This document shows, in pieces, positions 22,865-33,710 of a DNA stretch of 64,000 nucleotides (positions are counted from its first letter, which is position 1; the number at the start of each line of letters is the position of its first letter). The notes under the pieces are model-generated. The model saw nothing but the letters and a program-made list of their open reading frames with translations, was not told the origin of the DNA and ran no database searches. The translations under genes were made by a program, and so were the position numbers. The stretch is from Artocarpus heterophyllus. Taxonomy: Eukaryota; Streptophyta; Magnoliopsida; Rosales; Moraceae. The stretch is taken from assembly GCA_025403435.1 (NCBI GenBank), contig CM046333.1:17881770-17945769 (forward strand), written 5' to 3'.

Positions 22865-22866
22865 CT

Positions 22867-22878
22867 TGGTATCAAAGC
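22867..22878 (+). promoter_or_regulatory. Primer-binding site, one mismatch
   Basis: TGGTATCAAAGC lies just inside the 5' LTR and matches the initiator Met tRNA primer site TGGTATCAGAGC except for one G-to-A change. Confidence 0.85.
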
Positions 22879-23179
22879 ATGGTTTTTTTTTTTTTTTTTT
22901 TCTGCTTTGAAATGCTTGAATGGAGCTCAATGGACTTTTTTTAAAAAAAAAAAATACCCAAAATTTTACTGAACATGAAATCATTTTTTTAATAATTTAT
23001 GATGAAAACCAACATTAGAAATCATTAGAAAATTAATTTTTTAACATTTTTGGGTTTTTAAAACATCAATTTTGGTGCCCGAAAGGTCTAGAAACGATCG
23101 GATATGCAATTGGACCCATTTGGGTCAAATTCGAGCGAAGAAGACCCGAAATAACGTGGAAAATCGAAATCAGGGGCCA

Positions 23180-23345
23180 AAAACGACATGTCGTTTTGGC
23201 CCTTGGAGGGAACATTTTTTGACCAAAAAATGACATATCATTTTTCATTGAGAAAATGACACGTCGTTTTACTCGGGTAGGGAGCGCTGGTCGTTTCAGA
23301 AAACATATGTCGTTTTCATCATTGATGAAAACAACATGTAATTTT
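23180..23345 (+). repeat. Cluster of palindromes in the copia leader
   Basis: The region between the primer site and Gag holds a perfect 18-bp palindrome AAAACGACATGTCGTTTT (23180-23197). Four degraded relatives follow at about 23227-23246, 23252-23270, 23299-23317 and 23327-23345 (for example AAAATGACACGTCGTTTT). The function is unknown; candidates are a protein-binding site or an RNA structure in the genomic transcript. Confidence 0.75.
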
Positions 23346-24063
23346 CAAAGGGGTTTTGGCGAAAAAAATATTCTGTTTTTATAATTTTTTAGAATTTTAA
23401 TTTGGGTATTTTGATAAATTGATTTTTAATAAGTCTAAAATTAATTATAATAAAATCCAAAATTTTATTATTTATGTTTAAATAAAATTTTAGAAATTTA
23501 TTTTAGATATGGTTATGAATTTATGCATAATTTATTTTGTATGTATTCTTTAGTTGTTATCTCTAATGCATGCAAATTCATGAATATTTTATGCAAGAAA
23601 AATAAATGTCTTAAGTGATTTGTCTAATTTTAATTGTTCTAAGAGTAGCCACAGTATCTTTGATTATATTAAAATTATACATTAAGTTTTGTAAATCACA
23701 TATAATTGAATGGACATTAATTGTAACTAATTATGTTTGGTATAATAAAATTTATCCTATAGGAAATTTTATTATATTAAATATGATTGGTTAGGATAAA
23801 ATATTAAATTATTTTCTTAATTTGCCCACAGGGATTAAGAAATGGAATATAGTTTAATAGTTTCATCATAAGGTTGTATGTAAATCTATGTGAATTATAT
23901 AAACTTAGCCCACAAGCAGTTTCTATATGTTATTTGATTTATAATTTTTACAGCACGATTTACATTGGTAAAACATGTTATATAGTTATAAGCTTTAAAT
24001 TTTATGACATGAGCATGTATATTTATTTATTGCAGTAATTCAACTTGTCAATTTATCTGATAT

Positions 24064-24820
24064 GAGATGCGATATTCTCGAGCTTAAGGGTGATAACTAT
24101 AAGGTTTGGAAGAAGAGGATTCTCCTTCATTTAGGGTGGCTAGACATTGACTATTGCATAAGGAAAGATGAACTGCCCCTATCATTGAGACCAGCACTCT
24201 AGATGATGTTGATCGATATGAAAAGTAGGAGTGATCCAATCGTCTCGCAATTATGTTCATAAAGACCAAGATCTCTGCTAGGATTAGGGGTTTGGTTTAT
24301 CAATATGACAATATCCGAGCACTATTGAAGGCTATTAGTGAGCAATTTAAGTCTTCAAATAAGGTATTGGCAAGCACCTTGATTATGCAGTTTTCATCCT
24401 TGAAGCTTATCAGTATAAAAGGCGTGCGTGAGCATATCATGCGCATGAGGGACATTGTTGCTCAATTGAAGACACTTGAGGTTGACATGTCTAATTCTTT
24501 CTTGGTTCATTACATTTTGAATACTCTCCCCACAGAGTATGGTCCCTTTAAGATCTCTTATAACACACATAAGGACAAATGATCAATTAATGAGCTGTTG
24601 ACCATGTGTGTTCAGGAGGAGGGAAGACTCATTATGAAAGAGGGAGAAAAAGTAAAGCTGGCACACCAAGGATATAAGAAGAAACACCAAGCCAAGCAAA
24701 AGGAGAAAGGCAAGGTTTTCACCTAGTAGGATATTAAGAAGGAGTCCAAATGCTTCTTTTGTAAGAAGAAGGGGCACGTGACGAAGGATTGCTCTAAATT
24801 CTAGGAGTGGCTTGACAAGA
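24064..24820 (+). pseudogene. Copia Gag relic
   Basis: The region begins near ILELKGDNYKVW and HLGWLDIDYCIRKDE, the hallmark N-terminal Gag block of plant copia elements. It continues in a second frame (24253-24582) with the UBN2-type Gag core (REHIMRMRDIVAQLKTLE, FLVHYILNTLP) and the CFFCKKKGHVTKDC zinc knuckle near 24750-24790. It is broken by at least four stops (near 24199, 24580, 24724, 24802) and a frame change. Gag would coat the genomic RNA in virus-like particles. Confidence 0.85.
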
Positions 24821-24840
24821 AACATACTTAACTCTCACTT

Positions 24841-25990
24841 GTCTGTTATGAATCCAATATGATTGATGTTAATTATAAAACAAGATGGATTGACTCCGAT
24901 TTTACAATCCATGTTACCAATTCCTTGTAGGGATTGCAAAACCTGTGGAAGCCAGTGGGAGGTGAGGAAAGCATCTATTCTGGAAATAAAATGCGCTCAT
25001 ATATGAAGGTTGTAGGAATGTGCAAATTAGTTTTAAATAGTGGTTTCATTTTGTATTTAGAAAAGACATTTTATATTCTTAGTTTTTCTAGAAATTTAAT
25101 TTCAGTTTCTAGACTTGTATCAGTTAAATATTCCTCTAATTTTTTAGAATTTTCCTTCAGTTTGTTTTATAAATTTGATTTTATTGGATGTAGTACTTTG
25201 TCTGATGGTCTTTTTCATCTTAATTTACAAAATGATACCAATTATACTCCTATGCACGTTCATGAAAATGTTGATATAAAGCGATATACTATAAATGATG
25301 AATCCTCTATGTTGTGGCATCAGAGATTGGAACATATCTCCATTGAGAGAATTAAGAAATTAGTAAATGATGGAATACTTAGTACTTTAAATTTTACTGA
25401 TTTTGATACTTGTGTAGATTGCATTAAGCGTAAACAGACCAACAAGTCAAAGAAGGGTGCCAAGAGGAGTTATAATTTATTGGAAATCATATATACAGAT
25501 ATTTGTAGTCCAGACATGGATGCGTACTCTCAAAGGTACTTTGTCTCTTTTTTATAGATGACTACTCACGATACATGTATCTCTACTTGCTTAACAATAA
25601 AAATAAAGCATTAGATGCTTTTAAGGTTTTTGAAAGCGGAGTAGAGAAACAACGTGGAAAGCAAATTAAGATTGTGAGATCGAATAAAGGTAAAGAGTAC
25701 TATGGTAGATACATTGCACCTGGTCCATTTGCTAAACTTCTTCAAGAGCATGGGATTGTTGCCCAATACACTATGCCTGGTTCTCCAGACTTGAATGATG
25801 TAGCTAAAAGAAGAAACAAAACATTATTGGACATGGTGCGGAGTATGCTTGCTAGCTCCAAATGTCCTGCGTCCTTGTGGACTGAAGCTCTTAAGACGAC
25901 AGTGTACATATTGAATTGAATTCCAACCAAGGCCATCCCAAAGATGCCTTTTGAGTCATTCAAAGGTTGAAAACTAAGTTTGCGACACGT
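24841..25990 (+). pseudogene. Copia integrase relic with lost catalytic residues
   Basis: The pre-integrase zinc region is visible as LWHQRLEHISIERIKKLV with CVDCIKRKQT. The integrase core follows: the first catalytic Asp is in YTDIC, but the second site reads RSNKGKEYY (Asp replaced by Asn) and the Glu site reads NDVAKRRNKT (Glu replaced by Lys). Both are single G-to-A changes. A frame change near 25556 and a stop near 25918 split the frame, and I see no convincing protease active site. The protein cannot be functional. Confidence 0.85.
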
Positions 25991-26448
25991 ACGCACTTAG
26001 GGATGCCTATCCAATTTAAGAGTTTATAATCCACAAGAGAAGAAACTAGACCCAAAGACCATAAGTGGATCTTTTGTTGGTTATGTTGAACAGTCTAAGA
26101 GATACAGATTTTATTGTCCATCTCATAGTACTAGATTTATGGAATCAAGGAATACAAAATTTCTTGAAAATGACTTAATTAGTGGGAGCGATCGATCTAG
26201 GAACACTATTCTTGAAAAAGATCATATAGATGCTCAACCTTCCACTTCTTGTGATAGATTGATTGTTGTACACAACACGCCCAATGTTCTAATGTGTGAT
26301 GAATAACGAAAAGTCGTTCAAGTTCTACAGACTGCTGATCAATAAATAGTAGATCCAGCTGAACAACTGATACAGGAACTTGTTGAACAGCTTGTTAAAC
26401 AACACGCTTCTCAGGAGAATGTTGAACCAACATTAAGGAGATCTACTA

Positions 26449-27260
26449 GAGAAAAGTGATTGATGATACCTAGTGACTATATTGTGTGTCTACAAGAGTC
26501 TGACTACAATATTGGAGCAAAAAATAATCCTGAAACATTTTCACAAGCCATGTGTTCTAAGGAATCTGAATTATGGTATAGAGCCATGAAAGATAAAATG
26601 GATTCTATGGCATCTAACAGAGTCTGGGATCTCGTTGAGTTGCCTGATGTTGTGAAAGCCATTAGATGTAAGTGGGTCTTTAAAACGAAGAAAGACTTAT
26701 TTGGTAACATTGAGAGACATAAGGCACAACTCGTTACCAAAGGATTCACTCAAACAGAATGAATTGACTATACGGGGACCTTTTCTTCTATATCTTAAAA
26801 GGATTTTCTTCTAGTCATTATGGCATTGGTTACTCCTTTTGATTTGGATTTGCATCAAATGGATGTGAAAATGACCTTTCTCAATGGTGATCTAGATGAA
26901 GAGGTTTATGTGAAGCAACCAGAAGGATTTTCCTCTAGTGATGGTGAGCATGTAGTCTACAAGCTTAAAAAATCCATACATGGATTGAAACAAACCTCTC
27001 GTCAATGGTATATGAAGTTCTATGATGTTATATCTTCATTTGGTTTTGAAGAGAATATCATGGATTAATGAATATACCAGAAGGTCAATAGGAGTAGGAT
27101 TTGTTTCCTTGTGCTATATGTGGAGGACATATCACTTGCAGCTAATGATATGGGATTCCTATAGGCGGTGAAATAATTTCTCTCAAAGAATTTTTATATG
27201 AAGGATATAGGAGAGGCATCTTATATCATTAGCATTAAGATCCATAGGGACAGATCTCAT
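26449..27260 (+). pseudogene. Copia reverse transcriptase relic
   Basis: Recognisable blocks are ELWYRAMKDKMDSMASNRVWDL, CKWVFKTKK, KGFTQTE, LHQMDVKMTFLNGDLDEEVY and YKLKKSIHGLKQTSRQWY. The polymerase active-site motif, normally YVDD, is YVED at 27117-27128, so one metal-binding Asp is lost. Stops occur near 26457, 26761, 26797 and 27066. Confidence 0.85.
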
Positions 27261-27261
27261 T

Positions 27262-28094
27262 GCATTTTGGGTTTGTCTCAAGAGACCTATATCAACAGGG
27301 TTCTAGAGAGGTTTGGATGAAAGATTGTTCATCAAGTGTGGCACCCATTATGAAGGGTGACAGGTTCAATTTGAACCAGTACCCAAAAAATGTGCTTGAA
27401 TAGGAACAAATAAAAAGCATTCCAAATGCTTCAGCCATTGGAAGCCTAATGTATGCTTTAGTCTGTACAAGACCTGACATTACATTTGCTGTTGGAACGT
27501 TAGGTAGATATCAGAGTAACCAAGTGTTGACCATTGGAGAGCTGTAAAGAAGGTAATGAGATACCTTCAAGGGACTAAAAATTACATGCTCATGATAGAC
27601 AGACTGATAATCTAGAGGTGATTGGATACTCCAATTTAGACTTCGCTGGCTACATTGATTCGCAAAAATCAACATCTAGTTATATTTTCATGTTCGTTGG
27701 TAGAGTTGTATCTTGGAGAATTGCAAAGCAAACTTTGACTGCTACTTCTACCATGGAGGTCGAGTTCATTTCTTGTTTTGAAGCTACTTCGCATGGTACA
27801 TGGTTGAAGAGTTTTATATTTTGGCTTAGAATTGTGCATTCTATTTCTAGGCCATTAAGATTATACTATGATAATTCAGCTGCGGTGTTTATGGCCACGA
27901 ACAACAAGAGCGGTAGTTGGAGTAAACACATCGACATTAAGTACTTGGGTATAAGAAAACATGTAGAGAAAAGAAAGTGATCATTGAACATGTTAACACT
28001 GAGTTGATGATTGCTGATCCTTTGAGTAAAGGCATGCCACCAAAGAATTTTAAGGATCATGTAGTACGAATGGGACTTCGTTCCATGATGTGAA
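27262..28094 (+). pseudogene. Copia RNase H relic
   Basis: The connection (GLSQETYINRVLERFG near 27265) leads into RNase H with SNLDFAGYIDSQKSTSSY, ATSTMEVEF, YYDNSAAV and KHIDIKY, a standard plant copia C-terminus. The frame 27618-27980 holds most of it, and the coding end lies near 28090. At least one acidic active-site position (SNLDFAG in place of a D-rich block) appears altered. Confidence 0.85.
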
Positions 28095-28397
28095 TTTCAT
28101 TGTACATACATTTGTTATTTTTATAAAACTCTTATTCAGTTGTGATCTTTTCTCATATTTAGTTGTGTACATGTTCAGTTATTTTGAAAAAGATCAATTA
28201 AGATATACCTAAAATAAACATAGGGTTTATTCATTAAGTTATGTTACCATTTATGAGTAAATATTAAGGGATATAATATATTGTAATACATGGAAGATAA
28301 TACTTGTTCTAAGAGGACTTATCGCCATGATTCATGTGTTTATTTCTTAAATTTGAGATTGGTTAATTTTGATTATCTAGAAAAATATATATATACC

Positions 28398-28408
28398 AAG
28401 TGGGAGAA
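28398..28408 (+). promoter_or_regulatory. Polypurine tract
   Basis: AAGTGGGAGAA sits directly against the 3' LTR, the classical plant copia polypurine tract. Confidence 0.9.
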
Positions 28409-28889
28409 TGTTATTTAATTTTATTTAATTATTATTTATTTGGATTTCAAGTGATAATAAATAAATTAAATAAATTTAAGTGGTCCAATATATCCACATT
28501 TTAAAGAATTTCAACCAAAGGATATCTCTGAACTGTTATAACGCTTTAGAAAAAAGGCCTTGTTTCAGAGATGCCTTTTGATGGTAACATATACCTTGAT
28601 GGTGGGTGTTAATAAATTGTCACGTTAAAATTTGAATGGTCAATAAGCCTAGAAGTTTTCATTCAAAGAAAATACACCATCCTTTGGAAAAATTACTTAA
28701 GGTTTAGAAGGGCTTCTTCTTTCACAAAGGATTTCTTCAAGAATTCTTGCAGAGATATTCTTATTCATTCTTGTTCATCAATGGCAGAAGGTCAGATTAT
28801 CTTTTACGTTTCCGTGTACAATTTATCTTTATGCAATTTGGTTTATGCATATATGTTGGAATCATAATTTTGATTTATGAATTCTAACA
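28409..28889 (+). repeat. 3' LTR of the first copia element
   Basis: It is about 481 bp, with intact TGTT...AACA ends and TCCTG to its right. Confidence 0.9.
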
Positions 28890-29330
28890 TCCTGCTTTAC
28901 TATAATAGTGATAGATTAACAAAGAGATAAAAAATATATGATCGAGGGGAAAAATTCATGGGAGTAAAATTACTATAATAAAATTGAGATTTAGCAAAAT
29001 GTTTACAATATTTAAAAATATCCATAAGTACATAACAATTCATAATGACATCATATTTTGTACTATGTAACTACGTAATAATTACTTTATTATCATTTTA
29101 AATCATATATAAAATATTCACAAATTTTGACTATATTTGAATTCTGCAATCATGATTATGTCATTTTGTGTGTGTAAATGGTCTAAAGAAAGAAGGAGGT
29201 TTCTTTCTAGAATAATTCTGGTTTTTTAGTCCTTTAGTTTCAATGGTCAATTTTTGTTGGTTTTTATAGTTTTTAAATTTAATCATGATCCATAAACAGT
29301 TTTTATTAGGAGTTCCAAACTTGTTACAAG
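28890..29330. other. AT-rich spacer between copia elements
   Basis: I see nothing recognisable. The last five bases (ACAAG) are the left target duplication of the next element. Confidence 0.5.
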
Positions 29331-29791
29331 TGTTAGAATATAATTTTATGATGAAAACTATAATCATATTAGAATTATTCATGTCAAATCATTGAGAGAA
29401 TTAATAAGATACGGAAGCTAATCTAAATCTATGGATTAATTTTGAATCTGTGGGTTGAGGATTTTCTAAGTTTGGTTTGTAAATTCTCTTTTAGAGAATG
29501 TCTCTATAATCTTTCTGTAGATGGGTGATAGAAAGAAAATGTACATACTAACTTGGGGACTACAACTGCTATATATAACTATAAACCCTATCAGTCATCC
29601 TTAAGTATCAATTTAGCCCATCATAAAATCAGTAATTATATTTTGATCTCTACACAAGTGAGGCCTACACTTAATGATGCATTAAAAGCTCAAAACAAAA
29701 ATTAATCACTTTAATTGGGCTAACCTTATTTGATAGCCTATAATACACATTTGTTTAATATATTAGCCTATAATTCGATTTAGTTCCAACA
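29331..29791 (-). repeat. 3' LTR of the second copia element
   Basis: It is 461 bp and clearly alignable with 45338-45802, with scattered differences that indicate an old insertion. Confidence 0.9.
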
Positions 29792-29803
29792 ATCTCCCAC
29801 TTC
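29792..29803 (-). promoter_or_regulatory. Polypurine tract
   Basis: On the minus strand AAGTGGGAGAT abuts the 3' LTR, the expected copia motif. Confidence 0.88.
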
Positions 29804-30159
29804 TATATGTGCAATTTTATAAATGTGAATTATACCTTTAAGCTCATGAATTTTGCTATCAAAACCATATGCATCTCAACAATCTTGTCCATTAACCATA
29901 TCAATACAAGAACAAAGCTAGTTTTTACATATGTCATAACTAGACCTGACAATGATCACATATACTAATATAACTAATGACAAAGATCAAACATGGATAT
30001 GTAGCATGAAAATTTCATACAATGTGATCTTAACATACCTTTTCCAACTAGTCCACCTTAAAACTTTAGTGAGATCAAACCACACCAAAATCAGAGTGTG
30101 AATAAACCAAAACTTTATTTCTATAGAAAATAACCTTAAAAATATCCATAAACTAAAAT

Positions 30160-30486
30160 GATTGAAAATGTGTCTATATCAAAAAAGCATCTAAAATTAC
30201 AAACTCTCACTAAAATTGAATATCTTCATTAGACATGACACCCATACGAGTAGTATGCTCATAAAACAATTTGGGTGACAATCCCTTTGTAAGCAGATCC
30301 GATGTGCTCTGTAGACAACTATCCAATAGGAACTTTCTTTCACAACTAGGAACATGATGTCTATATGCTTCAACTTTGTCAAGCTCCTGTTGTTGTTTGA
30401 ATACAAAGCTGTTGACTTATTGTCACAAAATAACTTGAGTCGTCTTTTAATATTGTCCACTTTGTGCAGCCCCGTGACAAAATTGT
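30160..30486 (-). pseudogene. Copia RNase H C-terminal relic
   Basis: The minus frame holds LKLFCDNKSTALYSNNN and KHIDIMFLVVKE, matching the final RNase H block of copia elements, followed by a tail that should continue to the polypurine tract. Its upstream half lies beyond the nested gypsy, from 38936 rightwards (reading CYKVFNHGIWL up to the junction), so one domain is split over 8.4 kb. Confidence 0.85.
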
Positions 30487-31349
30487 TGTAACGCCCCGAA
30501 ATTAATTTAATGTTATTGTAATGTAAAATGATGAATTAGTGTGCCATAATTAATGTTTCAACGTTAATTTGATCATTTGGTTAAATTTTGAATTTTAGGT
30601 TGTTTTGTTAATTTAATGAATTGTAATGATTCTTTATTGTTTCAAAATGTTATTTCGAGCTATTAAAACACAACAGTTTGTAAAATGTTAAAAATATTCT
30701 GTTTTACAAAAACGTGGACGGCACATGGTTTCCGTACAGTAAAATCGCTCACCATCTCTCTCTATTTATTCTCTCTCCTCTTCCTCTCTCTTCACTCTCA
30801 GCTCTCACTCTCTCTATTCTCTCTCTTCCCGTGTGAGGCTCTCTCTCGATTTCTCTCTTTCTCTCTCAAATTTCTTTGAGATTTTTGAATCAAAATTTGA
30901 ATCCAAGCTTCGGGTTAGCAAAAAGGAAGCTCGGGGACATGTTTTTGCAACCAAGAACGTGGATTAAAGCTTCGATTCGAGGTAAGTTTTGAAATTTCTA
31001 AACTTTTTCTAAATTTTCAATTTTTGTGCATTTTTGAAATCTAAGTTTGTTTGAGCTTAGAAAACCCATGATTTGAGTTAAAGGAACTTAGAACACCTAG
31101 AATCTAAGCTTGGATTGAAGAAAAAATTATTAGATTCAAGATTTTTCATTTTTCCTCATTTTCTCCCATTTTTGGATTTTTTGGATTTTTGTGTTTAAAT
31201 CTTGTTTAAATGAGTTCAAAGGTGTTTAATTATGCTTTCCTATCATCTATGATTGTTTTTCATGCCTGAGATTTGAGAAAAACAGGTTAAAATAAAGATT
31301 TGGATTTTGGGAGAATCGAAACCCGTGGCTGGGATTCTTGGGTTTTTCC

Positions 31350-31525
31350 AGTTTGGTAGGTCGAACTACGTGTTCAGTAGGCCAGATTCAAAGGATCAAT
31401 AGGCCAGACTTATCAGTTCGGCAGGTCAAACTTGGGAAAATATCCGGCCGACCGGACCTGATTTCCAGTAGGCCGAACTGTACAGTTCGACCGGCCAAAG
31501 CAGGGCGTCCGGCAAGCCGGCAGGG
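31350..31525 (+). repeat. Degenerate GC-motif cluster in 5' LTR
   Basis: About eight units resemble TTCGGCAGGCCGAAC (for example CAGTAGGCCAGA, CGGCCGACCGGAC, CAGTAGGCCGAAC, CGGCAAGCCGG). Most differences are C-to-T or G-to-A, so the cluster is probably eroding by cytosine deamination. Confidence 0.75.
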
Positions 31526-32240
31526 CATGGAAAAATTTTGTGATTTCTTACCTGTTTTCACTGTTTTGAACCTCGATTGAAATTCCAACATTGTAAAATG
31601 TTTTTAAAGACACAAAAGGTGCACTAGGACATCATGAAAACGGTTTAGTAAGATAGAATGTCTCAAACTAGATATTGATCGACTTAGTGTGTATCTAGGA
31701 TCATTCGTGGTTTTGCGGAGCTAATGTATAGCGGACCGGGGTTGCGGTGTGGGGCACCGACATGAGTATCAAGGTAGGACTTCTACCCTGTCTTTGGTAA
31801 CCCAGTTTCAAAATGATTTGGCTTTGAAAAGGGTTTCTATAAAAATGTTTTCAACAGTTGTTTGAAAATGGAATTTATTGGTTGTATTTTTGTAAACCAT
31901 GAACTAAGATGAACTTCATAATGAATGATAATGAAAACATCTGGTAAATGGGTTTTGAATAATGTTAGAAATGAATATAAGGGCATGATGCCATATCAGA
32001 TATCAGGTTATGTAGCGATCGACCTTGGGGGCAGGTCCCAAAACCCAATTGGGCCACTACGATGGTGATATTCATGTGGTTTGCCAAGGAAAAGAAAATG
32101 ATGTTTCTGGTCGATCGAATAAACTGTTTTGGGTAAGAACGGTTTTATCAAATTTATTTATTCAAGGTTTCTATTAAATAATTCCCTAAATAACGAGATT
32201 TTCTTTAAATTAAATGCTTTATTAAAATATATAGTCCTAC

Positions 32241-32255
32241 TGAGCCTTTCGCTCA
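32241..32255 (+). promoter_or_regulatory. Conserved LTR stem-loop
   Basis: TGAGC-CTTTC-GCTCA is a perfect five-pair stem, preceded by AGTCCTAC. The partner copy in the 3' LTR is at 38508-38522 with loop CTTTT. Confidence 0.5.
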
Positions 32256-32671
32256 CATTTTCTTTGTTTTTTCTAAATTTTCCCCTCTAGGTGGATTCCT
32301 ATTTAGGTTCAGAAAGGACTCAACGAACAGAACTCAGGAGCAATAGGAGGACTAGTAGATTATTTGTATTATTTGATCAAGGCATGTAATGTTTTTAATT
32401 TTCTTTATGCTTGGACTGTGGTTGTATTATTATGTTGTCAATACTATGTGTGTGCACAAGTTGTGGGTCAGTGGGACCCATACTCGCGATTCTTTATTAT
32501 TTTATTATTTGCTTAATGTTTATGAATTCTCTTATAAAATGTTGTTTTTGAAGCTTTCACATTTTTATTATTTAATTTAACCCCTAAAATTCTTGATTTT
32601 AATTAAATTTTTCTTTTAATTAATTTAAATAATCTGTCACGTCACCTCCCGTACTTCGGGGCGTGACAGAA

Positions 32672-32683
32672 TGGTATCAGAGC
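32672..32683 (+). promoter_or_regulatory. Primer-binding site
   Basis: TGGTATCAGAGC lies three bases after the 5' LTR and is a perfect match to the initiator Met tRNA primer site. Confidence 0.93.
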
Positions 32684-32773
32684 TCAAGGTTATGAACCTT
32701 AGGAATTGTGCACACATAGGTATGACAATGAAATACCTCTGACAGTCCAAATTTTTTTTTCAGAAGTGAGAGA

Positions 32774-33640
32774 ATGGCACCTAGACGTCGTTCGACGGCT
32801 GACACTGAGTTCAAAAATGATGAGGTCTATGTTTGCGGCTTTCTGACAGATGGCAGCCAGGGCTAGACCGGAGGATTCTGATGTTAGTCATCGGCATACA
32901 TATTTTAAAGAATTCCAGCGTGCGTCTATTTCGACTTTTGATGGTAATGGGGATCCGCAGTTGGCAGAATATTGGCTAGACTCGATCGTGATGCATTTGG
33001 ATACCCTTGGTGTGCCTGATGAGTACCGTGTGGAATTTACTGCATATAAGCTCGAGGGTGGTGCTAATACTTAGTGGAAACAAGCTAAGCGTTTGGAACG
33101 CGGTGGCGATATCAGTTGGGACAGATTTAAGGAGCTGTTCTATGACCGTTATTTTTTGCAGGGGTATAGAGATCAGAAGGCAGCTGAGTTCTACAGGTTG
33201 CAGTAGGGTGATTTGTCAGTTCGGGAATATGAGGCAAGATTTAATGAGTTGGCCAGATTTGCTCGATTAGCAGTGGCATTAGAACGCAAGAGGTGCATTA
33301 AGTTTCAAGAAGGGCTCAAGGCTCCTATTCGGCGACAGGTGATTGCTCTACGACTTAGGAGTTTTGGAGAGCTTGTGTCGTCAGCAATATCAGTGGAGAA
33401 TGATTATGCACAGTATTGTGAGGATCGAGCAAAAGCTTCTGGAGGATCGCTGAGGAGCGATAGAAAGAGCACCAATAGCCGTCCAACTGTGGGAAAGAAC
33501 AAGTAGGGTGGCGCAAATAGTAATAGCAGCAGTTCATCTGGTAGCGGGCACAGCAATCCCTACAGCTTTCATTGTCATTTTTGTCAGCAGCCAAGACACA
33601 TCAAGAGGAATTCCCCGATCAGGAGTGCCCGTCTTGGATC
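32774..33640 (+). pseudogene. Gypsy Gag relic
   Basis: The start is probably the Met of MAPRRRST at 32774, but a stop follows near 32864 in that frame, and the Gag core continues in another frame (STFDGNGDPQLAEYWLDS, YKLEGG, then WDRFKELFYDRYF, VREYEARFNELARFA). Stops near 33072, 33207 and 33505 are all TAG. The zinc knuckle at 33572-33613 reads [14 protein letters not shown], with the Gly and the last Cys lost. Gag would normally package the element RNA. Confidence 0.88.
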
Positions 33641-33710
33641 TCAGACTAGAGAAGATGCCAGTCGTCAGTCTCAGCCTCAGACCCTACCTCAGCCTCAACA
33701 GTATCCGCAG

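Larger units (their letters stand above)
22382..28889 (+). mobile_element. Old Ty1/copia LTR retrotransposon
   Basis: This is a 6.5-kb plus-strand element. Its LTRs (about 22382-22864 and 28409-28889) begin TGTTATTTAATTTTATT; the right one ends TTCTAACA. The flanks TCTTG (22377-22381) and TCCTG (28890-28894) are a target duplication with one mismatch. The order Gag, integrase, reverse transcriptase, RNase H is diagnostic of Ty1/copia. Many in-frame stops and lost catalytic residues show it is dead. Confidence 0.93.
30487..32668 (+). repeat. 5' LTR of the nested gypsy element
   Basis: It starts TGTAACGCCCCG, ends GGGGCGTGACA, and is 2182 bp long. It holds the TATA-like plus CT-rich region (about 30760-30870), a degenerate GC-motif cluster (31350-31525) and a perfect stem-loop at 32241-32255. 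Confidence 0.93.
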
